Origin: FEN-1297 sp963787005
GTDB lineage: Bacteria; Bacteroidota; Ignavibacteria; Ignavibacteriales; Ignavibacteriaceae
Assembly (NCBI GenBank): GCA_963787005.1
Contig: CAWBBX010000091.1
Coordinates: forward strand, 1 to 64,000
Reading direction: 5' to 3'
DNA length: 64,000 bases
Shown: positions 1 to 8,477 of the stretch, piece by piece
How positions within the stretch are numbered: position 1 is the first letter of the stretch
Layout: each line of letters starts with the position of its first letter
Made by a program: the position numbers and the translations under genes
Notes under the pieces: generated by a model
What the model was told of the DNA's origin: nothing
What the model saw: only the letters and a program-made list of their open reading frames with translations
The model's database searches: none

Positions 1-32
1 TCCGATCGGGATTCTAAAAGCGGTTTGAGTTG

Positions 33-1376
33 ATGGTCAAAAAAGAAAGAATCAGACTTTTAAAAAAAGGCGAAGTAAAGAACGGTCCCGTTATTTACTG
101 GATGAGCCGGGATCAGAGAGTGCACGACAACTGGGCGCTGCTTTATGCGCAGTCAATTACACTGAAAAATAATGTTCCTCTTTTTGTGGTGTTTTGTCTT
201 GTCCCGGATTTCTTAGAAGCCACTATCAGACAGTACGGCTTCATGCTTAAGGGACTTCAATTTATAGAGAACCAATGTGCAAAATTAAACATACCTTTTA
301 TTCTTCTTACAGGCGATCCTTCGAACGAGATTCCTAAATTCATAAATAAAACCGGCGCGGGAATTCTTGTAACCGATTTTGATCCGCTGAAGGTAAAGAA
401 GAGCTGGAAGAGAAACGTTTCAGCAGAAATTAAGGTTCCCTTCTATGAAGTCGACGCTCACAATATAATCCCTTGTTTTTACGCGTCGGATAAAGAAGAA
501 TTTGCCGCATATACAATTCGTCCCAAACTGAAAAGATTACTGCCCGATTACCTAGATGAATTTCCTGCAATAAAAAGGATGAAGATAGACGCCGGTATAA
601 AAATCGAAAAAATTAACTGGGATAAAATAGAGGCTTCGCTAAAAGTAGACAGAAACGTGAAGGAAGTCGACTGGATAAAACCAGGCGAACTCGAAGCGCA
701 AAAATCCTTGCATTATTTTATTCATCATAAATTAAAATCTTATAATGAAGGAAGAAACGATCCCAACGCGGACGCGCAGTCGGATCTTTCGCCTTACCTG
801 CATTTTGGACAAATATCGGCGCAGCGTATTGCTCTTAACGTAGAACAGTATACAAAACAAAGTCCTTCCACCGGAGCATTTTTAGAAGAGATGATTATCC
901 GGCGCGAGCTTTCCGATAATTTCTGCTATTACAATTCTTCATACGATTCATTCGACGGGTTTAAAGACTGGGCGAAAAAAACTCTGAACGAACACAGGAA
1001 AGATAAAAGAGAGTATGTTTATTCACTCGATGAGTTCGAGAAAGCAGGGACTCACGAGGATTTATGGAATGCCGCACAAAGGGAGTTAACTATTAGAGGA
1101 AAACTGCACGGGTACATGAGAATGTACTGGGCTAAGAAGATATTGGAATGGTCGGCTTCGCCGGAAGAAGCTTTGAGCACTGCAATATATTTAAATGATA
1201 AATACGAACTCGACGGCCGCGACCCGAACGGCTACACCGGTTGCGCCTGGTCGATCGGAGGGATACACGACAGAGCGTGGGCCGAGCGCCCGGTCTTCGG
1301 CAAGATACGCTACATGAACCGAAGCGGCTGCAAGAGAAAATTCGATATTGAAAAATATATTAATAGATATTTGTAG
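33..1376 (+). CDS. phr: Class II CPD photolyase
   Basis: Deoxyribodipyrimidine photolyase that uses blue light and FADH- to split cyclobutane pyrimidine dimers in DNA. About 447 residues, the usual class II length. The N-terminal Rossmann-like antenna domain opens with VIYWMSRDQRVHDNWALLYA (about residues 20-40), a class II signature. The C-terminal FAD-binding half carries HGYMRMYWAKKILEW and the conserved block DGRDPNGYTGCAWSIGG followed by HDRAW. The frame opens with a TTG at 30, but the ATG at 33 is the more natural start. It stands alone, followed by a 280-bp spacer with repeats, so it is probably monocistronic. The family assignment is firm; in vivo activity is inferred. Confidence 0.95.
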   Translation: MVKKERIRLLKKGEVKNGPVIYWMSRDQRVHDNWALLYAQSITLKNNVPLFVVFCLVPDFLEATIRQYGFMLKGLQFIENQCAKLNIPFILLTGDPSNEIPKFINKTGAGILVTDFDPLKVKKSWKRNVSAEIKVPFYEVDAHNIIPCFYASDKEEFAAYTIRPKLKRLLPDYLDEFPAIKRMKIDAGIKIEKINWDKIEASLKVDRNVKEVDWIKPGELEAQKSLHYFIHHKLKSYNEGRNDPNADAQSDLSPYLHFGQISAQRIALNVEQYTKQSPSTGAFLEEMIIRRELSDNFCYYNSSYDSFDGFKDWAKKTLNEHRKDKREYVYSLDEFEKAGTHEDLWNAAQRELTIRGKLHGYMRMYWAKKILEWSASPEEALSTAIYLNDKYELDGRDPNGYTGCAWSIGGIHDRAWAERPVFGKIRYMNRSGCKRKFDIEKYINRYL

Positions 1377-1415
1377 AAAATAAAGTTAAGAGGCATAATT
1401 TTAAGTCAGAAATTC

Positions 1416-1459
1416 TAACAAGTCCTTCTCCTTTTAGGATAAGGACCACATGATGAGGT
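1416..1459 (+). repeat. Dispersed fragment of the 29-30 kb tandem repeat
   Basis: This stretch matches part of the 174-bp unit arrayed at 29.3-30.0 kb. Both read taacaagtccttc, then a short variable stem-loop, then a copy of aaggac, then a gatgaggt tail. The stem is nearly perfect: GTCCTTCTCC pairs with GGATAAGGAC apart from one mismatch. It shows that the unit is not confined to the array. Confidence 0.6.
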
Positions 1460-1527
1460 CAAGTGTTCTTATGTAATAAGAAATAATTTAATAACCTTTC
1501 CCCGCGCAGGGCTGGTTCAAAACGTGG

Positions 1528-1546
1528 CACAGACTATTAGTCTGTG
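1528..1546. repeat. Perfect 9-bp hairpin in the phr-malic enzyme spacer
   Basis: CACAGACTA, one base, then TAGTCTGTG. It has no T tract, so it is not a classical intrinsic terminator. The rest of the spacer (1377-1660) holds the repeat fragment just upstream and no ORF that I can support. Confidence 0.5.
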
Positions 1547-1660
1547 CAATAATAAACTTGAAAATAAATAAAACCTTATAATAGACCGTTCTTATCTTTT
1601 TTCAGTATCTGTTTTAACTTAGAATTTGGAAACTTTTTAATGGTTTAAAAGGAATTTAAA

Positions 1661-2974
1661 ATGCAAAAACGACCTAGACTGCCCGAATGGGACATACTAT
1701 TTCACATCAAATCGATACACAAACCCGGCGCGCTCGGAAAGCTGCTCAGCGTAATCGGCGAAGAGGGAGCTATAGTGGGAGAGATTACAACGGAGTTTGT
1801 GGGCAAGACATATTCGTTCAGGAATATAACTGTTTCCGTTTATGATGAAGAAAATTTGAAGAGCTTAATAGCTGCGGTCCGTGATAAGACCGAAGCGAAT
1901 ATCTTAAGCTACGAAGATCTCGTTTATGAAAGACACAAAGGCGGTAAAATACACTGCGGAAGAAAAGCGGATGTAAAGACAATCTGGGATCTTCGCTATA
2001 TTTATACTCCCGGCGTCGCCAGAATATCAAAGGAAATTCAGGCCCGTCCGGATAAAGCCAGGGATTATACCAGTATATCGAATAGTGTGGGAATTTTTAC
2101 AAACGGTACGCGCGTGCTCGGGCTAGGCGATATCGGCGTGCTTCCCGCAATGCCGGTGATGGAGGGGAAAGCCGTTATATACGACCAGTTCGTCGGAATA
2201 AGCGCGGTTCCCATTCTCGTCGATACAAAGGACCCTGACGAGTTCGTTAATATAGTCGAAAAAGTTTCGTCGACTTTCGGCGGCATTCATCTGGAGGATA
2301 TAAGAATCCCGGATTGTTTTTACATAGAGGATGAATTAATAAAGCGCCTTAATAAACCGGTGATGCACGATGACCAGCACGGCACGGCGACTGTGACTCT
2401 CGCCGCCGTGATTAGCGCTCTCAGGCAGACGGGACACAGCAAGGATAAAAACTTAAAAGTCGCGCAGATCGGGCTAGGCGCCGCGGGCTTCGGAATAGCG
2501 AAGCTGCTAATGGATTACGGACTTAAAGTAACCGGAAGCGATATAAACGAATCATCGAGAAAAAGACTCTCTGATTACGGCGGAAATACCGAGGAACTCC
2601 AAGAAGCAGTAAAATCGGCCGACATTGTTATTGCGACAACCGGCGTGGTAGGGCTTATCAAAAAAGAAATGATCAAGAAAGGTCAGATAGTTCTAGCGCT
2701 GTCGAATCCGATACCTGAAATCTCCCCCGAAGAAGCGATTGAAGCCGGTGCGGCATTTGCGTCCGACGGGAAAAGCATTAACAACGCGCTCGCGTATCCC
2801 GGACTTTTCAAAGCCGCCCTCGAGACGAATGTCCAAAGCATTACAAGCGAAATGAAGATAGCCGCCGCTGAGGTTATTTCTTCTCTGGCCGACGAAGGCG
2901 AGCTCGTTCCGAGTCCCTTCCATCCGGATGTGCATAAGAAGGTAATTGAAGCAGTTAAAAAATCGGTTAAATAA
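1661..2974 (+). CDS. NAD(P)-dependent malic enzyme with N-terminal ACT domain
   Basis: Oxidative decarboxylation of malate to pyruvate, linking the TCA cycle to pyruvate metabolism in the cytoplasm. Residues 10-85 form an ACT-type regulatory domain (HIKSIHKPGALGKLLSVIGE), so control by a small-molecule effector is likely. The malic domain follows: YTPGVARIS with catalytic Tyr115, VMEGKAVIYDQF with Lys170, the metal ligands in HLEDIRIP and MHDDQHGTA (about 210-240), and the nucleotide-binding GLGAAGFG at 271-278. The length of 437 suits the short bacterial malic enzymes plus an ACT domain. The ATG start has an AAAGGA ribosome site 9 bp upstream. Cofactor preference cannot be read with certainty. 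Confidence 0.93.
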   Translation: MQKRPRLPEWDILFHIKSIHKPGALGKLLSVIGEEGAIVGEITTEFVGKTYSFRNITVSVYDEENLKSLIAAVRDKTEANILSYEDLVYERHKGGKIHCGRKADVKTIWDLRYIYTPGVARISKEIQARPDKARDYTSISNSVGIFTNGTRVLGLGDIGVLPAMPVMEGKAVIYDQFVGISAVPILVDTKDPDEFVNIVEKVSSTFGGIHLEDIRIPDCFYIEDELIKRLNKPVMHDDQHGTATVTLAAVISALRQTGHSKDKNLKVAQIGLGAAGFGIAKLLMDYGLKVTGSDINESSRKRLSDYGGNTEELQEAVKSADIVIATTGVVGLIKKEMIKKGQIVLALSNPIPEISPEEAIEAGAAFASDGKSINNALAYPGLFKAALETNVQSITSEMKIAAAEVISSLADEGELVPSPFHPDVHKKVIEAVKKSVK

Positions 2975-2984
2975 TTCTTTGCGC

Positions 2985-3036
2985 CTTAGCGTCTTGGCGT
3001 GAGTTTTTTCTCACGCAAAGTCGCAAAGACGCTAAG
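2985..3036. repeat. Inverted repeat after the malic enzyme gene
   Basis: Left arm CTTAGCGTCTTGGCGTGAG, a T-rich loop, and right arm CTCACGCAAAG with CGCAAAGACGCTAAG. The arms pair with a small bulge. Sequences of this kind (gcgtctttgcgtga and its complement) are widely dispersed in Bacteroidota-group genomes. Here it can also act as a transcription terminator. Confidence 0.65.
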
Positions 3037-3131
3037 CCTGCAATGTTTGCCTGCTTTTGGTGTTTATAATATCGGCCGGAATTATTAACTTTGCCCACTA
3101 AGTTTTATTACCCCACAAATCATTAGCGGAA

Positions 3132-4019
3132 ATGATGAATTACAGCGTATTATTATTTTATAAGTATGTGAATTTTAAAGACCCGGAAATGTTCAGGGAT
3201 GAGCATCTAGAATGGTGCACTTCCAATGACATAAGAGGTAGAGTGTTTATCGCCTCGGAAGGCATAAACGGCACCGTCTCCGGACCGAAAGAGAAGATAG
3301 AAAAGTATAAATCACTTCTGAGGGACTATCCCGAATTCAAAGACATTATCTTTAAAGAAGACGAGGCGGATGATCACGCCTTTTACAAGATGCACGTGAG
3401 GGTGAAGAACGAGATAGTTAATTCGTCGCTTTACGGTACATCTTTAGAACACGGCGGCAAAAGACTTTTGCCCGAGCAGCTCCGAGAATTTTACGAGAGC
3501 GGAAAAGATTTTATCATTGTGGACGCACGCAATTGGTACGAGAGCAAGGTAGGCAGGTTCAAAGGGGCAGTTACCCCGCCGATGAAAAATTTCCGCGATT
3601 GGCCGAAGGCGGTAGAAGAGCTGAAAGATTACAAAGATAAAACCGTGGTTACTTACTGCACCGGCGGCATCCGGTGCGAGAAGGCGTCCGCGTATATGGT
3701 GGAGCAAGGTTTTAAGGATGTTTACCAGCTCGACGGCGGTATTGTAACATATACTAAGAATTTTCCCGATACCTTCTGGGAGGGCGGTATCTGGGTATTC
3801 GACGAAAGAAGGGTTGTGGAGCCCAACAACGATCCGTCTTTAAAACATATTACAAAATGCCATTACTGCGGAGAGGCAACTTCTTATTATATAAACTGCC
3901 ACAATCAAAACTGCGACAAGATTATTTACACCTGCCACAAGTGCAAGGTCGAGAACGAGTACTGCTGTTCGGATGAATGCCGCAAGTCCGAAAACAAAAG
4001 AGACCGGTTCTGGGGATAA
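3132..4019 (+). CDS. trhO: tRNA uridine(34) hydroxylase, rhodanese-type
   Basis: YceA/TrhO family, which catalyses oxygen-dependent hydroxylation of wobble uridine 34 in tRNA to 5-hydroxyuridine. Residues 1-100 hold the family N-terminal domain (RVFIASEGINGTVSG). A rhodanese domain at about 115-215 carries the active-site loop YCTGGIRCEKA, with catalytic Cys176. The C-terminal tail (243-283) is cysteine-rich, with several CxxC pairs such as CHYCG and CHKCK, as usual for this family and possibly metal-binding. Two adjacent ATGs (3132, 3135) both suit the start. A U32-family protein at 18.5 kb may serve the alternative oxygen-independent route. Confidence 0.93.
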   Translation: MMNYSVLLFYKYVNFKDPEMFRDEHLEWCTSNDIRGRVFIASEGINGTVSGPKEKIEKYKSLLRDYPEFKDIIFKEDEADDHAFYKMHVRVKNEIVNSSLYGTSLEHGGKRLLPEQLREFYESGKDFIIVDARNWYESKVGRFKGAVTPPMKNFRDWPKAVEELKDYKDKTVVTYCTGGIRCEKASAYMVEQGFKDVYQLDGGIVTYTKNFPDTFWEGGIWVFDERRVVEPNNDPSLKHITKCHYCGEATSYYINCHNQNCDKIIYTCHKCKVENEYCCSDECRKSENKRDRFWG

Positions 4020-4036
4020 TAACACGCTAATTTTTT

Positions 4037-4065
4037 ATATTACCCGTAATAAAAAAGGGTAATAT
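4037..4065 (+). promoter_or_regulatory. Hairpin enclosing the ribosome site and start of the next gene
   Basis: ATATTACCC (4037-4045) pairs perfectly with GGGTAATAT (4057-4065) across an A-rich 11-nt loop. The right arm contains the only G-rich ribosome-binding candidate and the first two bases of the ATG at 4064. In mRNA this could mask initiation, or it could be the tail hairpin of trhO. The base pairing is seen; regulation is inference. Confidence 0.45.
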
Positions 4066-4573
4066 GGATTTAGATGCCGTTGAATATACTGCATGGGACC
4101 GGGTTAAAAATTGGATATTGTCTCTCATCATTCTTCCCGTAGGCGTTTACCTTCTTTTAAACAGGGGACATTACACCTGGATAGACAACGCCGATCTGGT
4201 GATACACGAAGGCGGGCATTTCGTATTCAAGTTTTTCGGTATTTTCATTTACGCCGCCGGCGGCACATTAATGCAGATAATCCTTCCTTCTCTCATTGCA
4301 TGGTACTTCTTAAGGAATTATTACAGGCCGGGCGTACAGCTTGCCCTGCTTTGGCTCGGACAAAATCTTATCAATATAAGTGTCTATGCCGCTGACGCAA
4401 GATCTATGAGACTTCATCTTCTGGGAGGGAACAAAGTATTCCACGACTGGCATTTTATGCTGAGCCGGATCGGAATGCTGAATTACGATACTGAGATAGG
4501 GTACATTTTTTTCGGCGCCGCGGCGGTAATTTTTTTGGTGGCCGTTTTAATGCCTCTCATAATTAAAAATTAA
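4064..4573 (+). CDS. Polytopic membrane protein with HEGGH motif, putative metallopeptidase
   Basis: 169 residues with about four hydrophobic segments (roughly 17-33, 55-83, 90-110, 145-167). Residues 48-52 read HEGGH, an HExxH zinc-site pattern at the edge of the second segment. Two further polar patches sit beside membrane segments: YAADAR (108-113) and HDWH (127-130). I recall uncharacterised membrane proteins in related bacteria with the same HEAGH ... DAR ... HDW arrangement, but cannot name a Pfam family. Peptidase activity is inference from the motif only. It follows trhO by 44 bp and precedes the YwqK-TonB gene by 35 bp, so the three may be cotranscribed. Confidence 0.7.
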   Translation: MDLDAVEYTAWDRVKNWILSLIILPVGVYLLLNRGHYTWIDNADLVIHEGGHFVFKFFGIFIYAAGGTLMQIILPSLIAWYFLRNYYRPGVQLALLWLGQNLINISVYAADARSMRLHLLGGNKVFHDWHFMLSRIGMLNYDTEIGYIFFGAAAVIFLVAVLMPLIIKN

Positions 4574-4608
4574 TTTATAAATTACTCCCCGCCATAATAT
4601 TTTTTATC

Positions 4609-5466
4609 ATGAAAATCTTTATCCTAACATTATTAATAATTTCCTCAGCCTCGGTATTGATATTTGCCCAGGACGGTACTGTTAAATCATACTACGGTGG
4701 GGACACGCTTAAATCGGAAATAAATTTCTCAAATAATATTCGCGAAGGCGCGGCGAAATTTTACTACAGGAACGGAAACTTGAAGGAGGAATTAAATTAC
4801 GTTAACGGCAAAGTCGACGGCCTGGTGAAGGAATATTACCCTTCCGGGAAGATTAAGAAAACATACGTCATCGAGAACGGCATGAGAAACGGTCCTGCTT
4901 CTCTTTTCGATACTAGCGGAGTTTATATAAAAGATTTAAAATACGCGCAGGGAAAGTTAGTAAAGCGAAAAAATACTTTCGAAGAGAAAGAACCGGATAA
5001 AATTGCGGCTTCTAAACAAAGCAGGACAAAGGATTTTATTAAGGTATCTCAAAATCTTCTGAAGAAAGGAGAGGAAACCTCACACAGTGTACCGCAGGTA
5101 ACTGAAGAGAAGGCGCTTAAGAGTGATCCGGCTTATTACCTGACTGCGGAGGTTATGCCCGAGCCGGTGGGGGGCATGAAGAAGATAATGAATAAGCTTG
5201 TATATCCGGAAAAAGCGAAGGAAGACGGAATACAGGGAACGGTTAAAGTTCTTGCTTTTATAGACGAGGACGGAGAGGTGACGCACGCGGAAGTCGTTCA
5301 GGGCATCGGGCACGGCTGCGATCAGTCGGCGAAGATTGCCGTGTTTTACACAAAGTTTAAGCCGGGACTTCTGAAAGGCAAACCCGTTAACGTTCAGATG
5401 GTCATCCCGGTTGAGTTTAAATTGAAAGAGAAGAAAAAAAACTCATCCTTTTGGGACATTTTTTAA
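4609..5466 (+). CDS. Exported YwqK/MORN-repeat protein with TonB C-terminal domain
   Basis: 285 residues. Residues 1-20 form a signal peptide ending near FAQ. Residues 25-115 hold imperfect repeats of the YwqK type (YYGGDTLKSEINFSNN, YYRNGNLKEELNYVNGKVDG, YYPSGKIKKTYVIENGMRNG). These are often mislabelled antitoxin, but nothing here suggests a toxin-antitoxin pair. A linker leads to a TonB C-terminal-like domain at about 190-275 (YPEKAKEDGIQGTVKVLAFI ... VIPVEFKL). There is no TonB transmembrane anchor beyond the signal sequence, so it is probably a periplasmic or cell-surface protein rather than a true energy transducer. The 3' end overlaps the 3' end of convergent pdxB by 24 bp. Confidence 0.8.
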   Translation: MKIFILTLLIISSASVLIFAQDGTVKSYYGGDTLKSEINFSNNIREGAAKFYYRNGNLKEELNYVNGKVDGLVKEYYPSGKIKKTYVIENGMRNGPASLFDTSGVYIKDLKYAQGKLVKRKNTFEEKEPDKIAASKQSRTKDFIKVSQNLLKKGEETSHSVPQVTEEKALKSDPAYYLTAEVMPEPVGGMKKIMNKLVYPEKAKEDGIQGTVKVLAFIDEDGEVTHAEVVQGIGHGCDQSAKIAVFYTKFKPGLLKGKPVNVQMVIPVEFKLKEKKKNSSFWDIF

Positions 5467-6588
5467 TCTGAATCCTGTTAGGACATTTCTGAGATCATTG
5501 TCGATATCTGAAATATCGACAGCGTAATTGTTGAGCTCTCTTCTGAGAGGATAATTCTTCCTGAGCTTATCGAAGCTAACCGGCCGTTCATCCGCTTTCA
5601 TATTTATTAATTCCCGCAGATTATTATCGTCTCTCTTAATCGGATATATTTTATTGAACAAATTATAAAGAAGATGTTCTTTTTCTTCGCTTAAATTGAG
5701 ACTGATAAAATTATCCTCAACTTCCGGAAGCGCGGGTTTCCAGCCGTCTTCCTTTCCGAGAAATTTACTAAGCGCATCGTAAATAAAAGATGTTCCGTTC
5801 ACCTTCCCTTCTAGCGAATAGCCCGCGATATGAGGCGAGCCTATGAATACTTTATTCAAAAGATCTGTGTTTATGTCGGGCTCGTTCTCCCAGACATCCA
5901 GAATAACGGTGAGATTTTTCTTTTCAATAATTTTAAGAAGCGCGGGATTATCAACAACCTGTCCTCTGCAGGCATTTATTAAAATCGTCCCGTCTTTCAA
6001 TCTTTCCAAATTATCGGCGTCGAACATGTGATAGGTTTTGTCGATCCCGTCCATGTTAAGCGGAACGTGCAGTGTAACGATGTCGGCATCAAATATATTT
6101 TCGAAGGGAACATACTCGTCACTGCCGGTTTTTCTATGCAGGGGCGGATCGTTCTTTAAAACTTTCATACCCAGCAGAGGCGCCAGCCTCGCAATGCGGC
6201 TTCCGATATTTCCCACACCTACAATGCCGATCGTCTTTCCTTCGAGTTTGAAGTTTTTTTCAACAGCAGTCTTCAATAGAGCCGTAAAAACGTATTCGGC
6301 TACCGCATCGGCGTTGCAGCCTGCCGCGTCGGAAAACGCGATGCTTTTTTCTTTTAGATATGATTTGTCTATATGATCGGTTCCTATGGTTGCGGTACCG
6401 ACAAATTTTACGGGCGTTCCTTCAAGCAGATCTTTATTTACTTTTGTAATAGAACGTACTACAAGCGCGTCGGTGTCCTTTAAAAGATCCTTAGTAATTT
6501 TTCTGCCGTGACAGAGAGTAACTTTACCGAAGCGGGAGAATGCCTCTTCCGCGTATGATATGTTTTCGTCGGCAACAATGTTCAGCAT
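5443..6588 (-). CDS. pdxB: 4-phosphoerythronate dehydrogenase
   Basis: D-2-hydroxyacid dehydrogenase of the PdxB group, oxidising 4-phosphoerythronate in pyridoxal phosphate synthesis. 381 residues against about 378 in E. coli. Visible features are VGTATIGTDHID (63-74), the Rossmann motif GIVGVGNIGS (121-130), catalytic Arg208 in NACRGQVVDN, Glu236 in DVWENEP and His253 in GSPHIAGYS, followed by the C-terminal PdxB dimerisation region. Convergent with the upstream TonB-domain gene. The 222-bp AT-rich gap to mgtE on the other side must hold divergent promoters. Confidence 0.9.
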   Translation of the reverse strand: MLNIVADENISYAEEAFSRFGKVTLCHGRKITKDLLKDTDALVVRSITKVNKDLLEGTPVKFVGTATIGTDHIDKSYLKEKSIAFSDAAGCNADAVAEYVFTALLKTAVEKNFKLEGKTIGIVGVGNIGSRIARLAPLLGMKVLKNDPPLHRKTGSDEYVPFENIFDADIVTLHVPLNMDGIDKTYHMFDADNLERLKDGTILINACRGQVVDNPALLKIIEKKNLTVILDVWENEPDINTDLLNKVFIGSPHIAGYSLEGKVNGTSFIYDALSKFLGKEDGWKPALPEVEDNFISLNLSEEKEHLLYNLFNKIYPIKRDDNNLRELINMKADERPVSFDKLRKNYPLRRELNNYAVDISDIDNDLRNVLTGFRLKNVPKG

Positions 6589-6810
6589 TATTTGTTTTCC
6601 GAAATATTTTCAAAAAATTCAATTCTAATTTAAATAAATCCGCGTACAATTATAGATATCACAATGATCCCACACGGAATATTTAATCGATTTTTGCGAT
6701 TGTTTTTTCAATTATTAAAACTTATTTTGAGATTCATTTCATAAAAATGTTTTAAATAAAAATATGCAATAAAAAAACCATAAGCCTTTTAATTCAATAG
6801 GGAGACCACA

Positions 6811-8190
6811 ATGCTAAGCCAATTGCTTAAACCCGAGATAAAAGCTTTGATAGATGAGCGGAAACTTAGCACATTAAAGGAGATTATAAGCGAGTGGACT
6901 CCCACCGACATTGCCGAGCTTATGGCCGAAATCCCCGAAAGCGAGCAGGCAATTATCTTCCGCCTGCTTCCTCACGACCTTGCTACCGATACTTTTGAAT
7001 ACCTCGATTTCGAGTTCCAGAATAGTCTTCTCAAAGCCATGGGAAGAGAAGAGGTAACGTCTATTCTTAACGAAATGTCCCCTGATGATAGAACGGCACT
7101 GCTCGAAGAGCTGCCGAGCACTGCGGCAAAACAGCTGATAATGTACCTTTCAACCGAGGAACGAAAGGTTGCGCAGACATTGCTGAACTATCCCGAGAAC
7201 AGCGTCGGCAGGCTAATGACTCCCGACTATGTTGCTGTGAAACCGGAATGGTCAGTAAAGGAAGCTCTCGATTATATAAGAGAAAACGGGAAAGACAGCG
7301 AGACATTAAATTTGATATATGTCGTCGACAGCAGGGGAAAATTAATTGATGATATACGAATTCGTGAGTTCCTGCTCTCTCCGCTCGAAGGAAAAATAAC
7401 GGATCTGATGGACGAGAATTACATCGCGCTTCACGTTGCCGACGATCAGGAGACGGCGGTAGAAGTATTTAAAAAATACGACAGAGTTGCGCTTCCGGTT
7501 GTCGACGCATTCGGCGTACTCATCGGTATAGTAACGGTGGACGACGTACTCGATGTTGCAGAAGAAGAGGCCACCGAAGATATACATAAACTTGGCGGCG
7601 TGGAGGCATTGGAAGAATCATACGCGACTATCTCGCTATTCGACATGGTTAAGAAAAGGGCCGGCTGGCTGAGCATTCTATTCATCGGTGAAATGTTTAC
7701 CGCTACGGCTATGGGATTTTTCGAAGGTGAGATAAGCAAGGCCGTTGTACTCGCGCTCTTCGTCCCGCTTATTATATCAAGCGGCGGAAACTCAGGTTCA
7801 CAGGCCGCTACTTTGGTTATAAGGGCAATTTCTCTCGGTGAAATTACTTTAAGAGACTGGTGGAAAGTAATGAAGAGGGAAATTCTAACAGGTTTATTAC
7901 TGGGCGCTATCCTTGCCGTTATAGGTTTTCTTAGGATATCGATTTGGCAGGCTACTTCAGGTATGTACGGAGGATACTGGTTCTTCGTCGCTCTTACCGT
8001 CAGCTTTGCGTTAGTCGGCGTTGTACTTTGGGGGACTCTCATCGGTTCTATGCTTCCTATCATCCTTAAAAAATTGGGATTCGATCCCGCAACATCATCC
8101 GCTCCTTTCGTAGCAACGCTGGTAGACGTTACGGGACTGATAATATACTTCAGCGTCGCGATTGTATTGTTGAAAGGGAAACTACTTTAG
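6811..8190 (+). CDS. mgtE: Magnesium transporter MgtE
   Basis: 459-residue Mg2+ channel of the inner membrane. Order: MgtE N superhelical domain (about 20-125, with the repeated MSPDDRTALLEELP-type helices), two CBS domains (about 130-255, GRLMTPDYVAV ... ALPVVDAFGVLIGIVTVDDV) that sense cytoplasmic Mg2+, then a five-helix membrane domain from about 275 containing LIISSGGNSGSQAATLVIRA and the closing helix with FVATLVDVTGL. GGGAG ribosome site at 6800. I looked upstream for an M-box or ykoK-type riboswitch and found none recognisable. Confidence 0.95.
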   Translation: MLSQLLKPEIKALIDERKLSTLKEIISEWTPTDIAELMAEIPESEQAIIFRLLPHDLATDTFEYLDFEFQNSLLKAMGREEVTSILNEMSPDDRTALLEELPSTAAKQLIMYLSTEERKVAQTLLNYPENSVGRLMTPDYVAVKPEWSVKEALDYIRENGKDSETLNLIYVVDSRGKLIDDIRIREFLLSPLEGKITDLMDENYIALHVADDQETAVEVFKKYDRVALPVVDAFGVLIGIVTVDDVLDVAEEEATEDIHKLGGVEALEESYATISLFDMVKKRAGWLSILFIGEMFTATAMGFFEGEISKAVVLALFVPLIISSGGNSGSQAATLVIRAISLGEITLRDWWKVMKREILTGLLLGAILAVIGFLRISIWQATSGMYGGYWFFVALTVSFALVGVVLWGTLIGSMLPIILKKLGFDPATSSAPFVATLVDVTGLIIYFSVAIVLLKGKLL

Positions 8191-8477
8191 CACGCCTTTT
8201 CCTTCTATTATAAAACTGTTTGTCATGTATTCATTTGGTTAATTTGCAACCTCCTATTTTACAAACGGATAGGGGACCTCGCATTAAGATTATACTTTAT
8301 AGTTAAACACAATGTTCGTATGTTGCAGAGGGATTTTTGGTACTTTAATCGGAACGTAAATAGTTAATTCCATTTTCTTTTTTTATAAACTCGATCAGTA
8401 ATTAATATTATAGGTTGCGGGAGCCGGTAAAATTTTAATGCATTATCTTAACTAATTAATTATCAAACAGAAAAATT

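Noticed and set aside
4609..5466. Toxin-antitoxin antitoxin, from the usual label of YwqK repeats
   Set aside because: It is an exported protein with a TonB-like domain and no toxin gene beside it.
6589..6810. Mg2+ riboswitch before mgtE
   Set aside because: No M-box conserved segments or plausible three-stem fold could be seen in this AT-rich gap.
7446..8063. 205-codon open frame on the - strand inside mgtE
   Set aside because: Antisense shadow of a clear transporter gene; composition is the low-complexity complement and no family features appear.
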